A DNA stretch of 58,770 nt from Actinomycetes bacterium (GCA_021838945.1 JAKCCH010000006.1:1-58770), one strand, 5' to 3'. Positions 29,874 through 39,070 are shown, counted from the stretch's first letter. Notes: generated by a model from the letters alone, not told the origin. Made by a program: numbers and translations.

Positions 29874-32045
29874 TCAGCTCGGCGCAGAGGCTCCCCTGAG
29901 CGCCGCTTCCACGAAAGTCAGCATGTCCGCCTCCTCGGCGATGACCTTCGAGACCGGTTTGCCGTGGCCGTGACCGGCGGAGCTGTCGATGCGGATGAGC
30001 ACGGGACCACCGGCGCCGGTCTCTGCTTGGGCAGCCTGCAGCGCGGCGGCGAACTTGAAGGAGTGCCCGGGCACCACGCGGTCGTCGTGGTCGCCCGTCA
30101 TGACGAGCGTCGGCGGGTAAGCGACACCGGACCGGATGTTGTGCAGGGGGGAGTACGCGCGCAACCAGCGGTATTCCTCCTCCACCTCCGGGTCGCCGAA
30201 ATCGCTCTTCCAGGCCCACCCGATCGTGAAGCGATGGAACCGCAGCATGTCGAGGACACCGACCCCGGGCACGGCTGCGCCGAACAGCGCCGGGTGCTGA
30301 GTCACGCACGCACCGACGAGCAGGCCACCGTTCGACCGACCGTTGATCGCGATCAGGTCCGGGCGCGTCCAGCCTGAGGCGGCGAGGAAGCGAGCCACGT
30401 CGCAGAAGTCGTCGAACACCCGTTGCTTGTTGGCAAGCCTGCCGGCTTCGTGCCAAGGGCGCCCGTACTCCCCGCCGCCGCGGAGGTTCGCCACGGCCAG
30501 CATCCCACCCCGCTCCACGAAGACCATGCGCGCCCAGTCGAAGGTGGGTGTGACCGGGATGTCGAAACCTCCGTACCCGTACAACAGGACCGGCACGTTC
30601 CCGTCCGGGCCCACGTCCCGGCGGCGCACGAGGAAGACCGGCACCCGGACGTGGTCGCTCGCCTCCACGAAGACCTGCTCGGTCAGGAAGGCCGCCTGGT
30701 CGACCGGGGCGCCTGCCGCTCGGAGCAGTCGTGACTCACCCGAGGCGAGGTCGTAGCCGAAGAGCGATCCCGAGTCCGTCCACGAGCCGACGACGTAGTG
30801 GACGAGCGTGCTCTCGGGGCGGCCTTCGACAGGGGCTGCGTCGAAGTCCACCTGGATGGCGGACCCCGCCGGCAGCGGCACCTCACCTGTCGGCACGCCG
30901 TCGAGCCCGTAGACGTCGAGGCGGGAGCAGGCATGCTCGAGGAAGTGGCAGACGAGCCGGCCCCCACAGTTCCTCGCGCCGAGCAACAGCGAGTCTCGTT
31001 CCGGAACCACCTCCCGCCACTCGCTCGGGTCCGGGCGGTCGAGGTCGACGGCAACGATCCGCTGGCGCTCCGCAGTGTGGTTCGTGAGGACGTAGAACCT
31101 CGAGCCGACGTTGGCGATGACGCGGGCCTTCCACTCGAAGCCGTCCACGAGGGGACGCCACTCGCCGGAGGCCGGCAGACCTGTGCTGCCGAGCTCTCGG
31201 ACGAGGATGCGCTCCTCGGGGTTCGTGCCCCGCGAGATCGAGAGGAGGAGATACCGGCCGTCCTCGGTGACCGTCGCATGCGGGAGCCACTCGGGCTGCT
31301 CAGGCGACTCGAAGACCACCGTGTCGTCGTCCTGCCGGGTCCCGATCCGGTGGAACGCCACCCGCGGCAGCGAGGTCGCCTGGAGGTACTCCTCGCCGGA
31401 GGCCGGACGGTCCGCCGCCTGGTAGAAGAAGCCCGACCCGTCACCGACCCACGACGCAGACCCGAACTTCGCCCAAGCGAGGACATCGGGCAGGTCATCG
31501 CCCGACTCCACGTCCCGCACCCGCCAGGTCATCCAGTCCGACCCCGCCATGCTCGTCGCATACGCGAGCCGGCTCCCGTCCTCGGTCACGGCGAGTCCTG
31601 AGAGCGCGACCGTGCCGTCCTCCGAGAGCGCGTTCGGGTCGAGCAGGACCCGCCCGTCGTCCTCCGGCGTCGCCATGACGTACAGCAGTGACTGGTCCTG
31701 CAGCCCGCTGTTGCGCGACTGGAACCACCGCCCACCCCGCTCGAAGGGCGCGCCGTGGCGGGCGTAGTCGAACATCTCCGCGAGGCGCAGGCGGATCTCC
31801 TCGCGGCACGGGAACTGCGCCAGCCATGCCTCCGTCACCTCGTTCTGCGCTGCCACCCACTCAGCGGTCTCCGAGGAGGTCGTGTCCTCGAGCCACCGGT
31901 ACGGATCCTCGACGACCTCGCCGAAGTGGTCGTCGACCTGGTCGACCCGACGAGTCGGTGGCGGCGAGAACGATCCCCGGACGCCGGAAAGCGGCTGATC
32001 GGACGAACCGGTCGGGGCGGCTGGGCTCTCGGGAGTGGCGGTCAC
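29874..32045 (-). CDS. Prolyl oligopeptidase family protein (S9A)
   Basis: DPYRWLED; NGRSNGGLLVGACVTQHPALFGAAV; GDHDDRVVPGHSFKFAA. Confidence 0.92.
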   Translation of the reverse strand: MTATPESPAAPTGSSDQPLSGVRGSFSPPPTRRVDQVDDHFGEVVEDPYRWLEDTTSSETAEWVAAQNEVTEAWLAQFPCREEIRLRLAEMFDYARHGAPFERGGRWFQSRNSGLQDQSLLYVMATPEDDGRVLLDPNALSEDGTVALSGLAVTEDGSRLAYATSMAGSDWMTWRVRDVESGDDLPDVLAWAKFGSASWVGDGSGFFYQAADRPASGEEYLQATSLPRVAFHRIGTRQDDDTVVFESPEQPEWLPHATVTEDGRYLLLSISRGTNPEERILVRELGSTGLPASGEWRPLVDGFEWKARVIANVGSRFYVLTNHTAERQRIVAVDLDRPDPSEWREVVPERDSLLLGARNCGGRLVCHFLEHACSRLDVYGLDGVPTGEVPLPAGSAIQVDFDAAPVEGRPESTLVHYVVGSWTDSGSLFGYDLASGESRLLRAAGAPVDQAAFLTEQVFVEASDHVRVPVFLVRRRDVGPDGNVPVLLYGYGGFDIPVTPTFDWARMVFVERGGMLAVANLRGGGEYGRPWHEAGRLANKQRVFDDFCDVARFLAASGWTRPDLIAINGRSNGGLLVGACVTQHPALFGAAVPGVGVLDMLRFHRFTIGWAWKSDFGDPEVEEEYRWLRAYSPLHNIRSGVAYPPTLVMTGDHDDRVVPGHSFKFAAALQAAQAETGAGGPVLIRIDSSAGHGHGKPVSKVIAEEADMLTFVEAALRGASAPS

Positions 32046-32117
32046 GGCGGCGACGGTATCGAGAAATCCCGGCGGGACGAGCTCGAGATCGCCGGTCCGG
32101 AGGACGAGGCGCTCAGG

Positions 32118-33620
32118 TCAGGAGGACGCCGACCCCACGAGCGGCTCGCTCGCCGCTCCCGCGCGGGCTCCGGGACCGACCCGTGGCGGCGCCTCGTGGA
32201 CGCTGGCGCTCACCTCGTCGAGGGAGCGGCGCGCCGGCTCGGGCAGCAGGTAGGTGACCGCCAGCCCTGCAACGGATGCGCACGCCGCCACGATCAACAT
32301 GCCCCTCAGGCCGATCGAGCTCTGGAGGGCTGGTACGAGGAAGACGCCGATGAAGGCACCGAGCTTGCCGATGCCGGCGGAGATGCCATGGCCGGTGGTC
32401 CGTGCCTTCAGCGGGAACACCTCGGAGGGCAGGACGAAGGTCGTCGAGTTCGGGCCGAATTCGATGAAGAGGTAGCTGAGGCCGAAGATGGCGAGGAAGG
32501 GCGCCACATGGGCGGTCAGTGCGGGGACCAGCCCGAGCACGACGAAAGCGGACGCCATGATGGCGAAGCCGATCACCTGGAGCCGGCGGTGACCGATCCT
32601 GTCCATGTAGGTGAACGCCAGCACGTAGCCGGGAACGGCGCAGGCGACGAAGATCGCGAGGCTCCAGAGCAGCTGCTGCGACACCGACGCCGTCGGTGAG
32701 ACCTCTTTCAGGATCGTCGGCAGCGACAGGGTGTTCCCGTAGTAGGCGTAGTCGAAGAGAAGCCAACTGCCGGCCGTGCCGAGGAGGAGGCGGAGCATCC
32801 TGCGATTGCGGAGCAGCTGCGTCAGGCTGCTCGAGCCCTGCGTCCTCGTTTCGACCCGGACAGGCTCCGCTCCGACGAGACCGTCCACCCTCGCGACACC
32901 TCGCGAATACTTGTGGAGGTCTGCGGCGGCCTTGGCGGCATTGCCACGTGCCTGCGCCTCGAAACGGGGCGATTCCGGCATCCGGGTCCTCAACCACAAC
33001 ACACCGGCGGCGGGGATCGCTCCGATGCCGAGCAACAGCCGCCAGGTGGCGTCGTGACTCACGCCCGACGCCAGGAGCGCGAGAGCGACGAGCGGGCCGA
33101 CGATCAGCCCGAGCGCCTGCATCGAGAACACCAGCCCGACGGTTCGCCCACGATCGGCTCGGTTCGAGTACTCGCTCATGAGGACGGCCGAGACCGGGTA
33201 GTCGCCGCCGATCCCGAAGCCGAGGAGGAGACGTGCGAGCACCAGCATGAGGAAGCTGCTCGAGAAGGCCGACAGGATGGCCCCACAGATCATGACGGCG
33301 GCCACGATCACGAAGACCCTCTTCCGCCCGAGCAGGTCGGCGATCCGGCCGAAGACGCTCGCCCCGATGAACGCCCCGAGGATGGCGGCGCCCGTGACCC
33401 AGCTCTTGTCGGTGGTAGAGAGATGCCATTGCGCTGCGGCGAGCGTCGCGACGGTGCTGATCACGAACAGGTCGTACGCGTCGGTGAAGAACCCGGCGCC
33501 GGATGCCACGACGGTGCGGAAGTGATATCGGGACAGCGGCGCCTCGTCGAGGGCATGCGCCACTTCGAGGTGAGCACCTGGCTCCCGCGAGACCTCAGGC
33601 GTGAGCTCGGGTGACGTCAC
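32118..33620 (-). CDS. MFS transporter (metabolite:H+ symporter-like)
   Basis: GAFIGASVFGRIADLLGRKRVFV, GFGIGGDYPVSAVLMSEYSNR. Confidence 0.88.
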   Translation of the reverse strand: MTSPELTPEVSREPGAHLEVAHALDEAPLSRYHFRTVVASGAGFFTDAYDLFVISTVATLAAAQWHLSTTDKSWVTGAAILGAFIGASVFGRIADLLGRKRVFVIVAAVMICGAILSAFSSSFLMLVLARLLLGFGIGGDYPVSAVLMSEYSNRADRGRTVGLVFSMQALGLIVGPLVALALLASGVSHDATWRLLLGIGAIPAAGVLWLRTRMPESPRFEAQARGNAAKAAADLHKYSRGVARVDGLVGAEPVRVETRTQGSSSLTQLLRNRRMLRLLLGTAGSWLLFDYAYYGNTLSLPTILKEVSPTASVSQQLLWSLAIFVACAVPGYVLAFTYMDRIGHRRLQVIGFAIMASAFVVLGLVPALTAHVAPFLAIFGLSYLFIEFGPNSTTFVLPSEVFPLKARTTGHGISAGIGKLGAFIGVFLVPALQSSIGLRGMLIVAACASVAGLAVTYLLPEPARRSLDEVSASVHEAPPRVGPGARAGAASEPLVGSASS

Positions 33621-33669
33621 GGTTACGACCCTGCCAACTCAACCTTTCCTCGGACCGACGTCAGGGTGA

Positions 33670-34113
33670 ATGGGAGGTGAACGAATGATGAATTCTCGCG
33701 AGCACCCCGCTCTATCCTGGCACTCCATGTCCGAGGGACCCGAGCCTGAACTCGATTCGTGGTCCCAACAGGTCCGGCCGCTGTTGGCCTCGGTCGTGGC
33801 GATGGCGCAGGGGGTCGAGCGGGCGCTTCGCCACGGCGACCGCGCACGTGCACTCGAGACGGCAGAGGTGTTCCTCGCCGAGCTGAACAGGGGCCGTCCC
33901 TGGGCGCTTGCCGACGAGTGCCCCCGAGCCGACATGGCATCGGAGATGCGAGCCGGCTTGGCAGTGCTCCGCAACGGGGCGCTCCTCGTGCGCCGGATCG
34001 CCGACGCGAGCGCCGAGTCCGCCACGGAGGTCGTCCGCTCGTGCACCGCGCTGCTCGAGCAGGGTCGCCACCACCTGTCGCACGTCGAGCGCTTCGTCGC
34101 TAGCCGCGACTGA
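33670..34113 (+). CDS. Hypothetical protein, helical
   Basis: ORF of up to 147 aa with coherent composition; later ATGs at 33685 and 33727 possible. Confidence 0.5.
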   Translation: MGGERMMNSREHPALSWHSMSEGPEPELDSWSQQVRPLLASVVAMAQGVERALRHGDRARALETAEVFLAELNRGRPWALADECPRADMASEMRAGLAVLRNGALLVRRIADASAESATEVVRSCTALLEQGRHHLSHVERFVASRD

Positions 34114-34138
34114 CTGCCGCCGGACCGATCCGGCCGGT

Positions 34139-34223
34139 GTGGCGTCACCCGTGCGGCGTGGCGTCACCCGTGCGGCGACGCTGGGCGGAGTCAGCCGTGC
34201 GGCGACGCTGGGCGGAGTCAGCC
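34139..34223. repeat. Two abutting direct-repeat pairs (19 bp x2, 27 bp x2)
   Basis: gtggcgtcacccgtgcggc at 34139 and 34158; gtgcggcgacgctgggcggagtcagcc at 34170 and 34197, the latter containing the mscL stop codon. Confidence 0.85.
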
Positions 34224-34649
34224 GGCAGTGGGTGGCAGCTCGCTCGTGCAGTGCATGCACCTGGTCGCCGCGACCGGGAGGTCAGCCGAAAGGCAGAAGG
34301 GGCACGTCTTCGTCGGTGCCGGGTCGCCGAAGACGGTCTTTCCCTGGCGAGTCATCGTCATCCTGTACGGGACCACGATCACGAAGTACACGACGACGAT
34401 GAAGACGAGGAAGTAGATGATCGCCGAGATCAGGGTCCCAAAGTTGAGAAACGTCGTCACGTTCCCCTTCGCGCCGAGCTGCACGCCGAGCCCGATGGCG
34501 CTGCCGCCCTGTGCACGGGTGACGAGCGGGTCGATGATCGATGTGGTGAACGCCTGGATGAGGGTGCTGAAAGCGAGCGCCACCACCAAGCCGACGGCGA
34601 CGACGATGACGTCGCCGCGCATGAGAAAGTTCTTCAAGCCCTTCAACAT
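34218..34649 (-). CDS. mscL: Large-conductance mechanosensitive channel with C-terminal zinc ribbon
   Basis: MLKGLKNFLMRGDVIVVAVGLVVALAFSTLIQAFTTSIIDPLV...; C-terminal CPFCLSADLPVAATRCMHC. Confidence 0.88.
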   Translation of the reverse strand: MLKGLKNFLMRGDVIVVAVGLVVALAFSTLIQAFTTSIIDPLVTRAQGGSAIGLGVQLGAKGNVTTFLNFGTLISAIIYFLVFIVVVYFVIVVPYRMTMTRQGKTVFGDPAPTKTCPFCLSADLPVAATRCMHCTSELPPTAG

Positions 34650-34807
34650 GACCGAAGCCTCCTGATCGCCGTTTACGACGGCTCCAGTATGTGCGAAGGG
34701 CTGCCGGGGCGGGGGGATCTGCCGGGGTCCGGGGTCTCGCCTCGCCTCCTCGGGGAGTCTTCCGTGCAGGCTCAGGCGCAGGAGCGGGCTGAGGATCAGG
34801 CTGAGGA

Positions 34808-35176
34808 TCAGGCTGAGGTGGCCGGTCCGGAACCGGCCGCGCCTTCTGCGAACGACTGGTAGGCCTCCCAGGCACGGGGCGCGTACACCGTGCCCGGGCC
34901 GCCGTTCATGAGCACCGTCACCGAGAGCATCTCCGCGACCTGCTCGGGTGTCGCCCCGTGCCGGGCGGCGCCGCGGGCGTGAGAGGCGATGCAACCGTCG
35001 CAACCCTTCGACACGGCGATCGCGAGAGCGATCAGCTCCTTCACGCTCCGGGGCAGCACCCCGTCAGCCATGGCGGCATCGTGCATCTGCGCGAAGCCCG
35101 CCCAGGTCTCCTGCTGCACCGACCGGAGCGAGCGGGTCGGGCCGCGGAGCTCGTCAAAGACTGCCTTCGGATCCAT
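34808..35176 (-). CDS. Carboxymuconolactone decarboxylase/AhpD-like protein
   Basis: PRSVKELIALAIAVSKGCDGCIASHARGAARHGATPEQVAEML. Confidence 0.85.
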   Translation of the reverse strand: MDPKAVFDELRGPTRSLRSVQQETWAGFAQMHDAAMADGVLPRSVKELIALAIAVSKGCDGCIASHARGAARHGATPEQVAEMLSVTVLMNGGPGTVYAPRAWEAYQSFAEGAAGSGPATSA

Positions 35177-35211
35177 ACGAGGACCCTAACGACACGAGAA
35201 GCCCGCGGGAC

Positions 35212-35226
35212 GGGTCCTTCGGCCCT
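35212..35226. promoter_or_regulatory. DosR/DevR-like box (GGGTCCTTCGGCCCT), best assigned to the AhpD-like gene
   Basis: Centre 35219 is 43 nt from ATG 35176 (minus), with TAGGGT at -12..-7. Confidence 0.6.
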
Positions 35227-35317
35227 GTTCGAAGGACGCCGAGGTCTCGACACCCTGTGGGTGCCGATCTCGACGCCCATTGTGACCGGGGCGTCTTCCC
35301 CGGAGTAGACCGGCACC

Positions 35318-37843
35318 GTGCGCATCGTCGTCAACGGGATCCAGCAAGACACCGACAGTCCGCCGGCGCGCCGCCTGCTGGCGTACCTCCGCCAAGACCT
35401 CGGCCTCACCGGTGCGAAGGAGGGCTGTTGGGAGGGAGAGTGCGGTTCGTGCACGGTGCTCGTCGGCGGCAAGCCGGTGCTCGCCTGCCAGACTCCGCTC
35501 GAGCAGGTCGACGGCCGCTCCGTCATCACGGCGGAGGGTCTCGAGGAGGACGGCGAGCTGCACCCGGTCCAACAGGCGCTGATCGACGCAGAGGCCTCCC
35601 AGTGCGGGTACTGCACGCCCGGGATGGCCGTCCGAGCGGCGGCGCTGCTCGCGTCGGACCTCGAGCCCGACGATGCCGCCGTCGACGCCGCCATGGCGCC
35701 GAACCTCTGCCGTTGCGGGAGCTATGACCGGATCCGGCGGGCCGTGCATCGAGCAGCCGACGTGATGGCGGGTCGTGCGCAGGCTCCTGCACCCCTCGAG
35801 ACCGAGCCCGCGGCGCTGCCACCTCTTCTCCCTCGTCCACGGCGGCCGTGGGACCTGTGCGCGCCCGAGGAGCGGGAGTGGTTCGAGATCCTCGGAGACG
35901 GGCTGGTCGTCGTCTGGTCGCCCCGGGACGAGGCAGTCGGCGCCGTCTGGACGACGAGCCGCGACGCATGGCTTCACGTCGCGCCCTCCGGCGAGGTGAC
36001 CGCGTTCACCGGGAAGGTCGACGTCGGTCAGGACAACGTGACGGCCTTCCGGCTGCTCGTGGCTGAGGAGCTTCGCATCGACGCTCGGCGAGTGAGGGTC
36101 GTCCACGGGGACACCGACGTCTGCCCCTTCGACCTGGGGACGTTCGGGAGCCGGTCGATGCCGGACGCCGGGATGGCGCTCCGGCGTGCCGCTGCCGGGG
36201 CGCGGGCACTGCTCTCCGAGCACGCGCTCGAAGATCGCGAGCGGCGGCTCGTCGTGCTGTCGGAGGAGCCCGCACTGACGCCTCCCGCCAAGTGGGTGAC
36301 GGCCGGCCACGAGGGCCTCGCCCCGAGGCGGCGTGATGCGGTGACGGGACGGCGGCGCTTTGTCTCCGACATGAAGCTCCCGGGGATGTGGCACGGCGCC
36401 GTCATCCGACCGCCAGCGCCTGGTGTGACCCTCCGCGCGTTCGACGAGACACGCGCCCGGGGTCTCGTCGGTGAGGCATCCCTCGTGGTCGACGGGTCCT
36501 TCGTAGGCGTGGCGGCCGAGAGCTCCCCGGCTGCGCACCGAGCGGCGAGCGCGGTCGAAGCGTGCGCCGAATGGGACGAGCCCGCGCCGATCGGCGAGGA
36601 CCTGGAGCGCTACCTGCGCGAGCATCCTGCACCCGCCGACGGTTGGGCACCGCCCGTCGACGAGGTGAGCGGCGACGTGGAGGGAGCACTCGCGGCATCG
36701 GCCCACGTGCTCGAAGCGACGTACCGCACCGCCTATCTCGCCCACACCCCGCTCGAGACACGGGCGGCGATCGCTCACTTCGAGGGCGATCGCCTCACCG
36801 TCCTCGTCGGCACGCAGACGCCGTTCCGGGTGCGCTCCGAGCTCGCCGCCGGACTCGGCATCGAGGAGGCCGCCGTGCGGGTGGTCGTTCCACCGACCGG
36901 AGGGGGTTACGGCGGCAAGCATGGCGGCGACGTGGCGCTCGAAGCCGCTCGTCTCGCACGGATCGCCGAGCGGCCCGTCATGGTCCACTGGAGCCGGGCA
37001 GAGGAGATCCGGTGGGGTTACGCGCGTCCGATGGCCGTCGTTGACGTGCGGGCCGGGATCGACCGCGCCGGCGCCATCACCGCCTGGGACTTCCTCGACG
37101 TGAACGCCGGCACTCCCGGGATCGCAGCCCCCTATCGCGCCGCTGCATCTCGCATCCGCTTCCAGCCGGCGCAGTCCCCGGTGCGGCAGGGCTCGTATCG
37201 GGCGTTGGCGGCACCGGCCAACCACTTCGCCCGGGAGTGCCACATCGACGAGCTCGCGGCGAAGGCCGGGCTCGATCCTGTCGAGTTCCGCCTCCGCAAC
37301 CTCGACGACGACCGCCTCCGCGAGGTCCTGCGCGCTGTCGCGCAGCACGCCGGGTGGCGGGGGACTCCCGCGGCATCAGGCCCGGCCCTTCGGACCGGTA
37401 CGGGTGTCGCCGCCGGCCTCGAGAAGGACGCTCGCGTGGCCACGGTCGCGTCCGTCGAGGTCGACGATGACGGGGCGCTGCGCGTCACGCGCATCGTGAC
37501 GGCCTATGACTGCGGTGCCGTCGTGAACCCCGAGACCGTGAGGAGCCAGATCGAAGGAGGCACTGCGATGGCCCTCGGAGGTGCGCTCTACGAGTCCCTC
37601 ACGGTCGAGCACGGCCGCGTGGCGCGGACGACGCTAGGCGAGTACCGCCTGCCCCGGTTCCCCGACGTGCCCCACGTGGAGGTCGTGCTCATGTCCCGTT
37701 CCGACATCCAGCCGGCAGGTGCAGGAGAGACGCCGCTCGTCACCGTGGCTCCGGCCATCGCCAACGCCGTCTTCGACGCCACGGGAGACCGGTACCGGCA
37801 ACTTCCTCTCGCTCCCGGCGGCACGCTGCCCCGCGCCGGCTGA
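35318..37843 (+). CDS. Fused [2Fe-2S]-molybdopterin hydroxylase (isoquinoline 1-oxidoreductase-like)
   Basis: CWEGECGSCTVLVGG, QCGYCTPGMAV, NLCRCGSYDRI followed by Moco-subunit motifs GGGYGGKHGGDV and the YDCGAVVNPETVRSQIEGG region in one 841-aa ORF; GTG start. Confidence 0.9.
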   Translation: MRIVVNGIQQDTDSPPARRLLAYLRQDLGLTGAKEGCWEGECGSCTVLVGGKPVLACQTPLEQVDGRSVITAEGLEEDGELHPVQQALIDAEASQCGYCTPGMAVRAAALLASDLEPDDAAVDAAMAPNLCRCGSYDRIRRAVHRAADVMAGRAQAPAPLETEPAALPPLLPRPRRPWDLCAPEEREWFEILGDGLVVVWSPRDEAVGAVWTTSRDAWLHVAPSGEVTAFTGKVDVGQDNVTAFRLLVAEELRIDARRVRVVHGDTDVCPFDLGTFGSRSMPDAGMALRRAAAGARALLSEHALEDRERRLVVLSEEPALTPPAKWVTAGHEGLAPRRRDAVTGRRRFVSDMKLPGMWHGAVIRPPAPGVTLRAFDETRARGLVGEASLVVDGSFVGVAAESSPAAHRAASAVEACAEWDEPAPIGEDLERYLREHPAPADGWAPPVDEVSGDVEGALAASAHVLEATYRTAYLAHTPLETRAAIAHFEGDRLTVLVGTQTPFRVRSELAAGLGIEEAAVRVVVPPTGGGYGGKHGGDVALEAARLARIAERPVMVHWSRAEEIRWGYARPMAVVDVRAGIDRAGAITAWDFLDVNAGTPGIAAPYRAAASRIRFQPAQSPVRQGSYRALAAPANHFARECHIDELAAKAGLDPVEFRLRNLDDDRLREVLRAVAQHAGWRGTPAASGPALRTGTGVAAGLEKDARVATVASVEVDDDGALRVTRIVTAYDCGAVVNPETVRSQIEGGTAMALGGALYESLTVEHGRVARTTLGEYRLPRFPDVPHVEVVLMSRSDIQPAGAGETPLVTVAPAIANAVFDATGDRYRQLPLAPGGTLPRAG

Positions 37844-37871
37844 GCGCCGCCGTGCGGGGCCTGACGCGACC

Positions 37872-37900
37872 GAGGCTCCCCGGCTGCTCCGGGGAGCCTC
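37872..37900. terminator. Stem-loop terminator 1 (12-bp stem, 5-nt loop)
   Basis: GAGGCTCCCCGG-ctgct-CCGGGGAGCCTC. Confidence 0.8.
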
Positions 37901-37903
37901 GTT

Positions 37904-37927
37904 CCTGAGAGCCGACCAGCTCTCAGG
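37904..37927. terminator. Stem-loop terminator 2 (9-bp stem)
   Basis: CCTGAGAGC-cgacca-GCTCTCAGG, 3 nt after hairpin 1, between convergent genes. Confidence 0.7.
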
Positions 37928-37954
37928 CTGCCGCGGCGGGGTGCCGACGGCGGA

Positions 37955-38374
37955 TCACTTCTGATGGGTGACCGGGATCTTCGTCGGCTTCTCCTCCTCC
38001 GCCTCGGGCCACGGGATCATCACCTCGAGGATCCCGTCCTTGTACTCGGCCTTGACGGCGTTGCTGTCCACGCCCGGGGGCAGGACGAGGTCACGACAGA
38101 ACTCGCCGTACCGGAACTCCGAGCGGTACGACCTCATGCTCTTCTGCTCCGTCTTCTCCTCCCGCTTGGCCGAGATGTGCAGCGTGTGGTCGGTCACCGA
38201 GACGTCGATGTCTTTCTCCGGGTCGATGCCGGGCATCTCTGCCCGCACGACCATCTTCCCGTCCTCGATCATCTCCTCGACACGGAGCCATCCCTCCGTC
38301 TCGCCGTCGATGTCGAGGAAGCGACGCCACCGGTGTGGCAGGACCGTGAACGGTTCCAGCCTTGCAGGTGCCAT
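37955..38374 (-). CDS. Hsp20/alpha-crystallin family small heat-shock protein
   Basis: MAPARLEPFTVLPHRWRRFLD...VVRAEMPGIDPEKDIDVSVTDHTLHISAKREE...YKDGILEVMIP; SD AAAGGAGG upstream. Confidence 0.93.
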   Translation of the reverse strand: MAPARLEPFTVLPHRWRRFLDIDGETEGWLRVEEMIEDGKMVVRAEMPGIDPEKDIDVSVTDHTLHISAKREEKTEQKSMRSYRSEFRYGEFCRDLVLPPGVDSNAVKAEYKDGILEVMIPWPEAEEEKPTKIPVTHQK

Positions 38375-38452
38375 CTCTGCCTCCTTTCCTGCTTCTTTGC
38401 TGTCTTCTTCGGTGTCTTTGTCCAATCATCGGGTTGTGCGACCATCGCAAAT

Positions 38453-38467
38453 AGGGTCGAACGTCAC
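38453..38467 (-). promoter_or_regulatory. DosR/DevR-like box upstream of hsp20 (GTGACGTTCGACCCT)
   Basis: 12/15 match to GGGACTTTCGGCCCT; GATGAT -10 candidate at 38425-38430. Confidence 0.6.
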
Positions 38468-38540
38468 TGAGCCACCCCGCCGCGCCCGTCGCCTCGACGC
38501 CGCGCCGGTCCACGGAGCAGCGCTAGTACCCGTCCCGATC

Positions 38541-38555
38541 GGGACTTTCGGCCCT
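38541..38555 (+). promoter_or_regulatory. DosR/DevR-like box GGGACTTTCGGCCCT
   Basis: Centre 43 nt upstream of ATG 38591; CATGAT at -12..-7. Confidence 0.7.
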
Positions 38556-38590
38556 GGGACGCGATCCGCCGGCCCGCGCATGATGGGCAC

Positions 38591-39070
38591 ATGTTCGGTC
38601 ACAAGGCTCGGCACAGCGTTGCGGAGCCGACGGTCGCTCCCACAGCGCCGCTCGCTCCAGAGACGGACGAGCAGCGCCTGGTACGCCAGTGCGATGCCTT
38701 CCTGCACGGGACGCTCCTCTGGGAGCACACCCTCCACGGCGAGACGCCGGAACCGTGGGAGTACGTCAACCTGCTCGCACACGCCGACCACGAGCGGCTG
38801 CACCACATCGCCGACGGGTACGTGCTGGCGCCCGTGGGAGGCATCCCCGCGAACGAGCACTGGCGCCTCGCCACGGCCTATCTTGCAGGGCTCGTCCTCG
38901 ACATCTCGGACCACAACCCCCTCGGGATCCAGTGGTTGCAACGACGGGTGCTGATCCCCCTCGAGCTCGAGATGGCCGAGGACCGGTCCGGTGCCAGCTC
39001 GTCCCCCGAATACGCCGTTCGAACCGTCCTGTTCCGCCTGGACCGGTCCGTGGCAGGCGGATTCGGCTGA
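38591..39070 (+). CDS. Conserved-looking hypothetical protein, putative island member
   Basis: 159-aa ORF MFGHKARHSVAEPT...; DosR-like box at -43; no SD. Confidence 0.7.
   Translation: MFGHKARHSVAEPTVAPTAPLAPETDEQRLVRQCDAFLHGTLLWEHTLHGETPEPWEYVNLLAHADHERLHHIADGYVLAPVGGIPANEHWRLATAYLAGLVLDISDHNPLGIQWLQRRVLIPLELEMAEDRSGASSSPEYAVRTVLFRLDRSVAGGFG

Noticed and set aside
33611-33620. GTGACGTCAC palindrome at the MFS start codon
   Set aside because: Short, overlaps the GTG start codon, and likely chance.
34785-34817. gctgaggatcag repeat as a regulatory element
   Set aside because: Partly inside the C-terminal coding end of the AhpD-like gene; simple slippage repeat.
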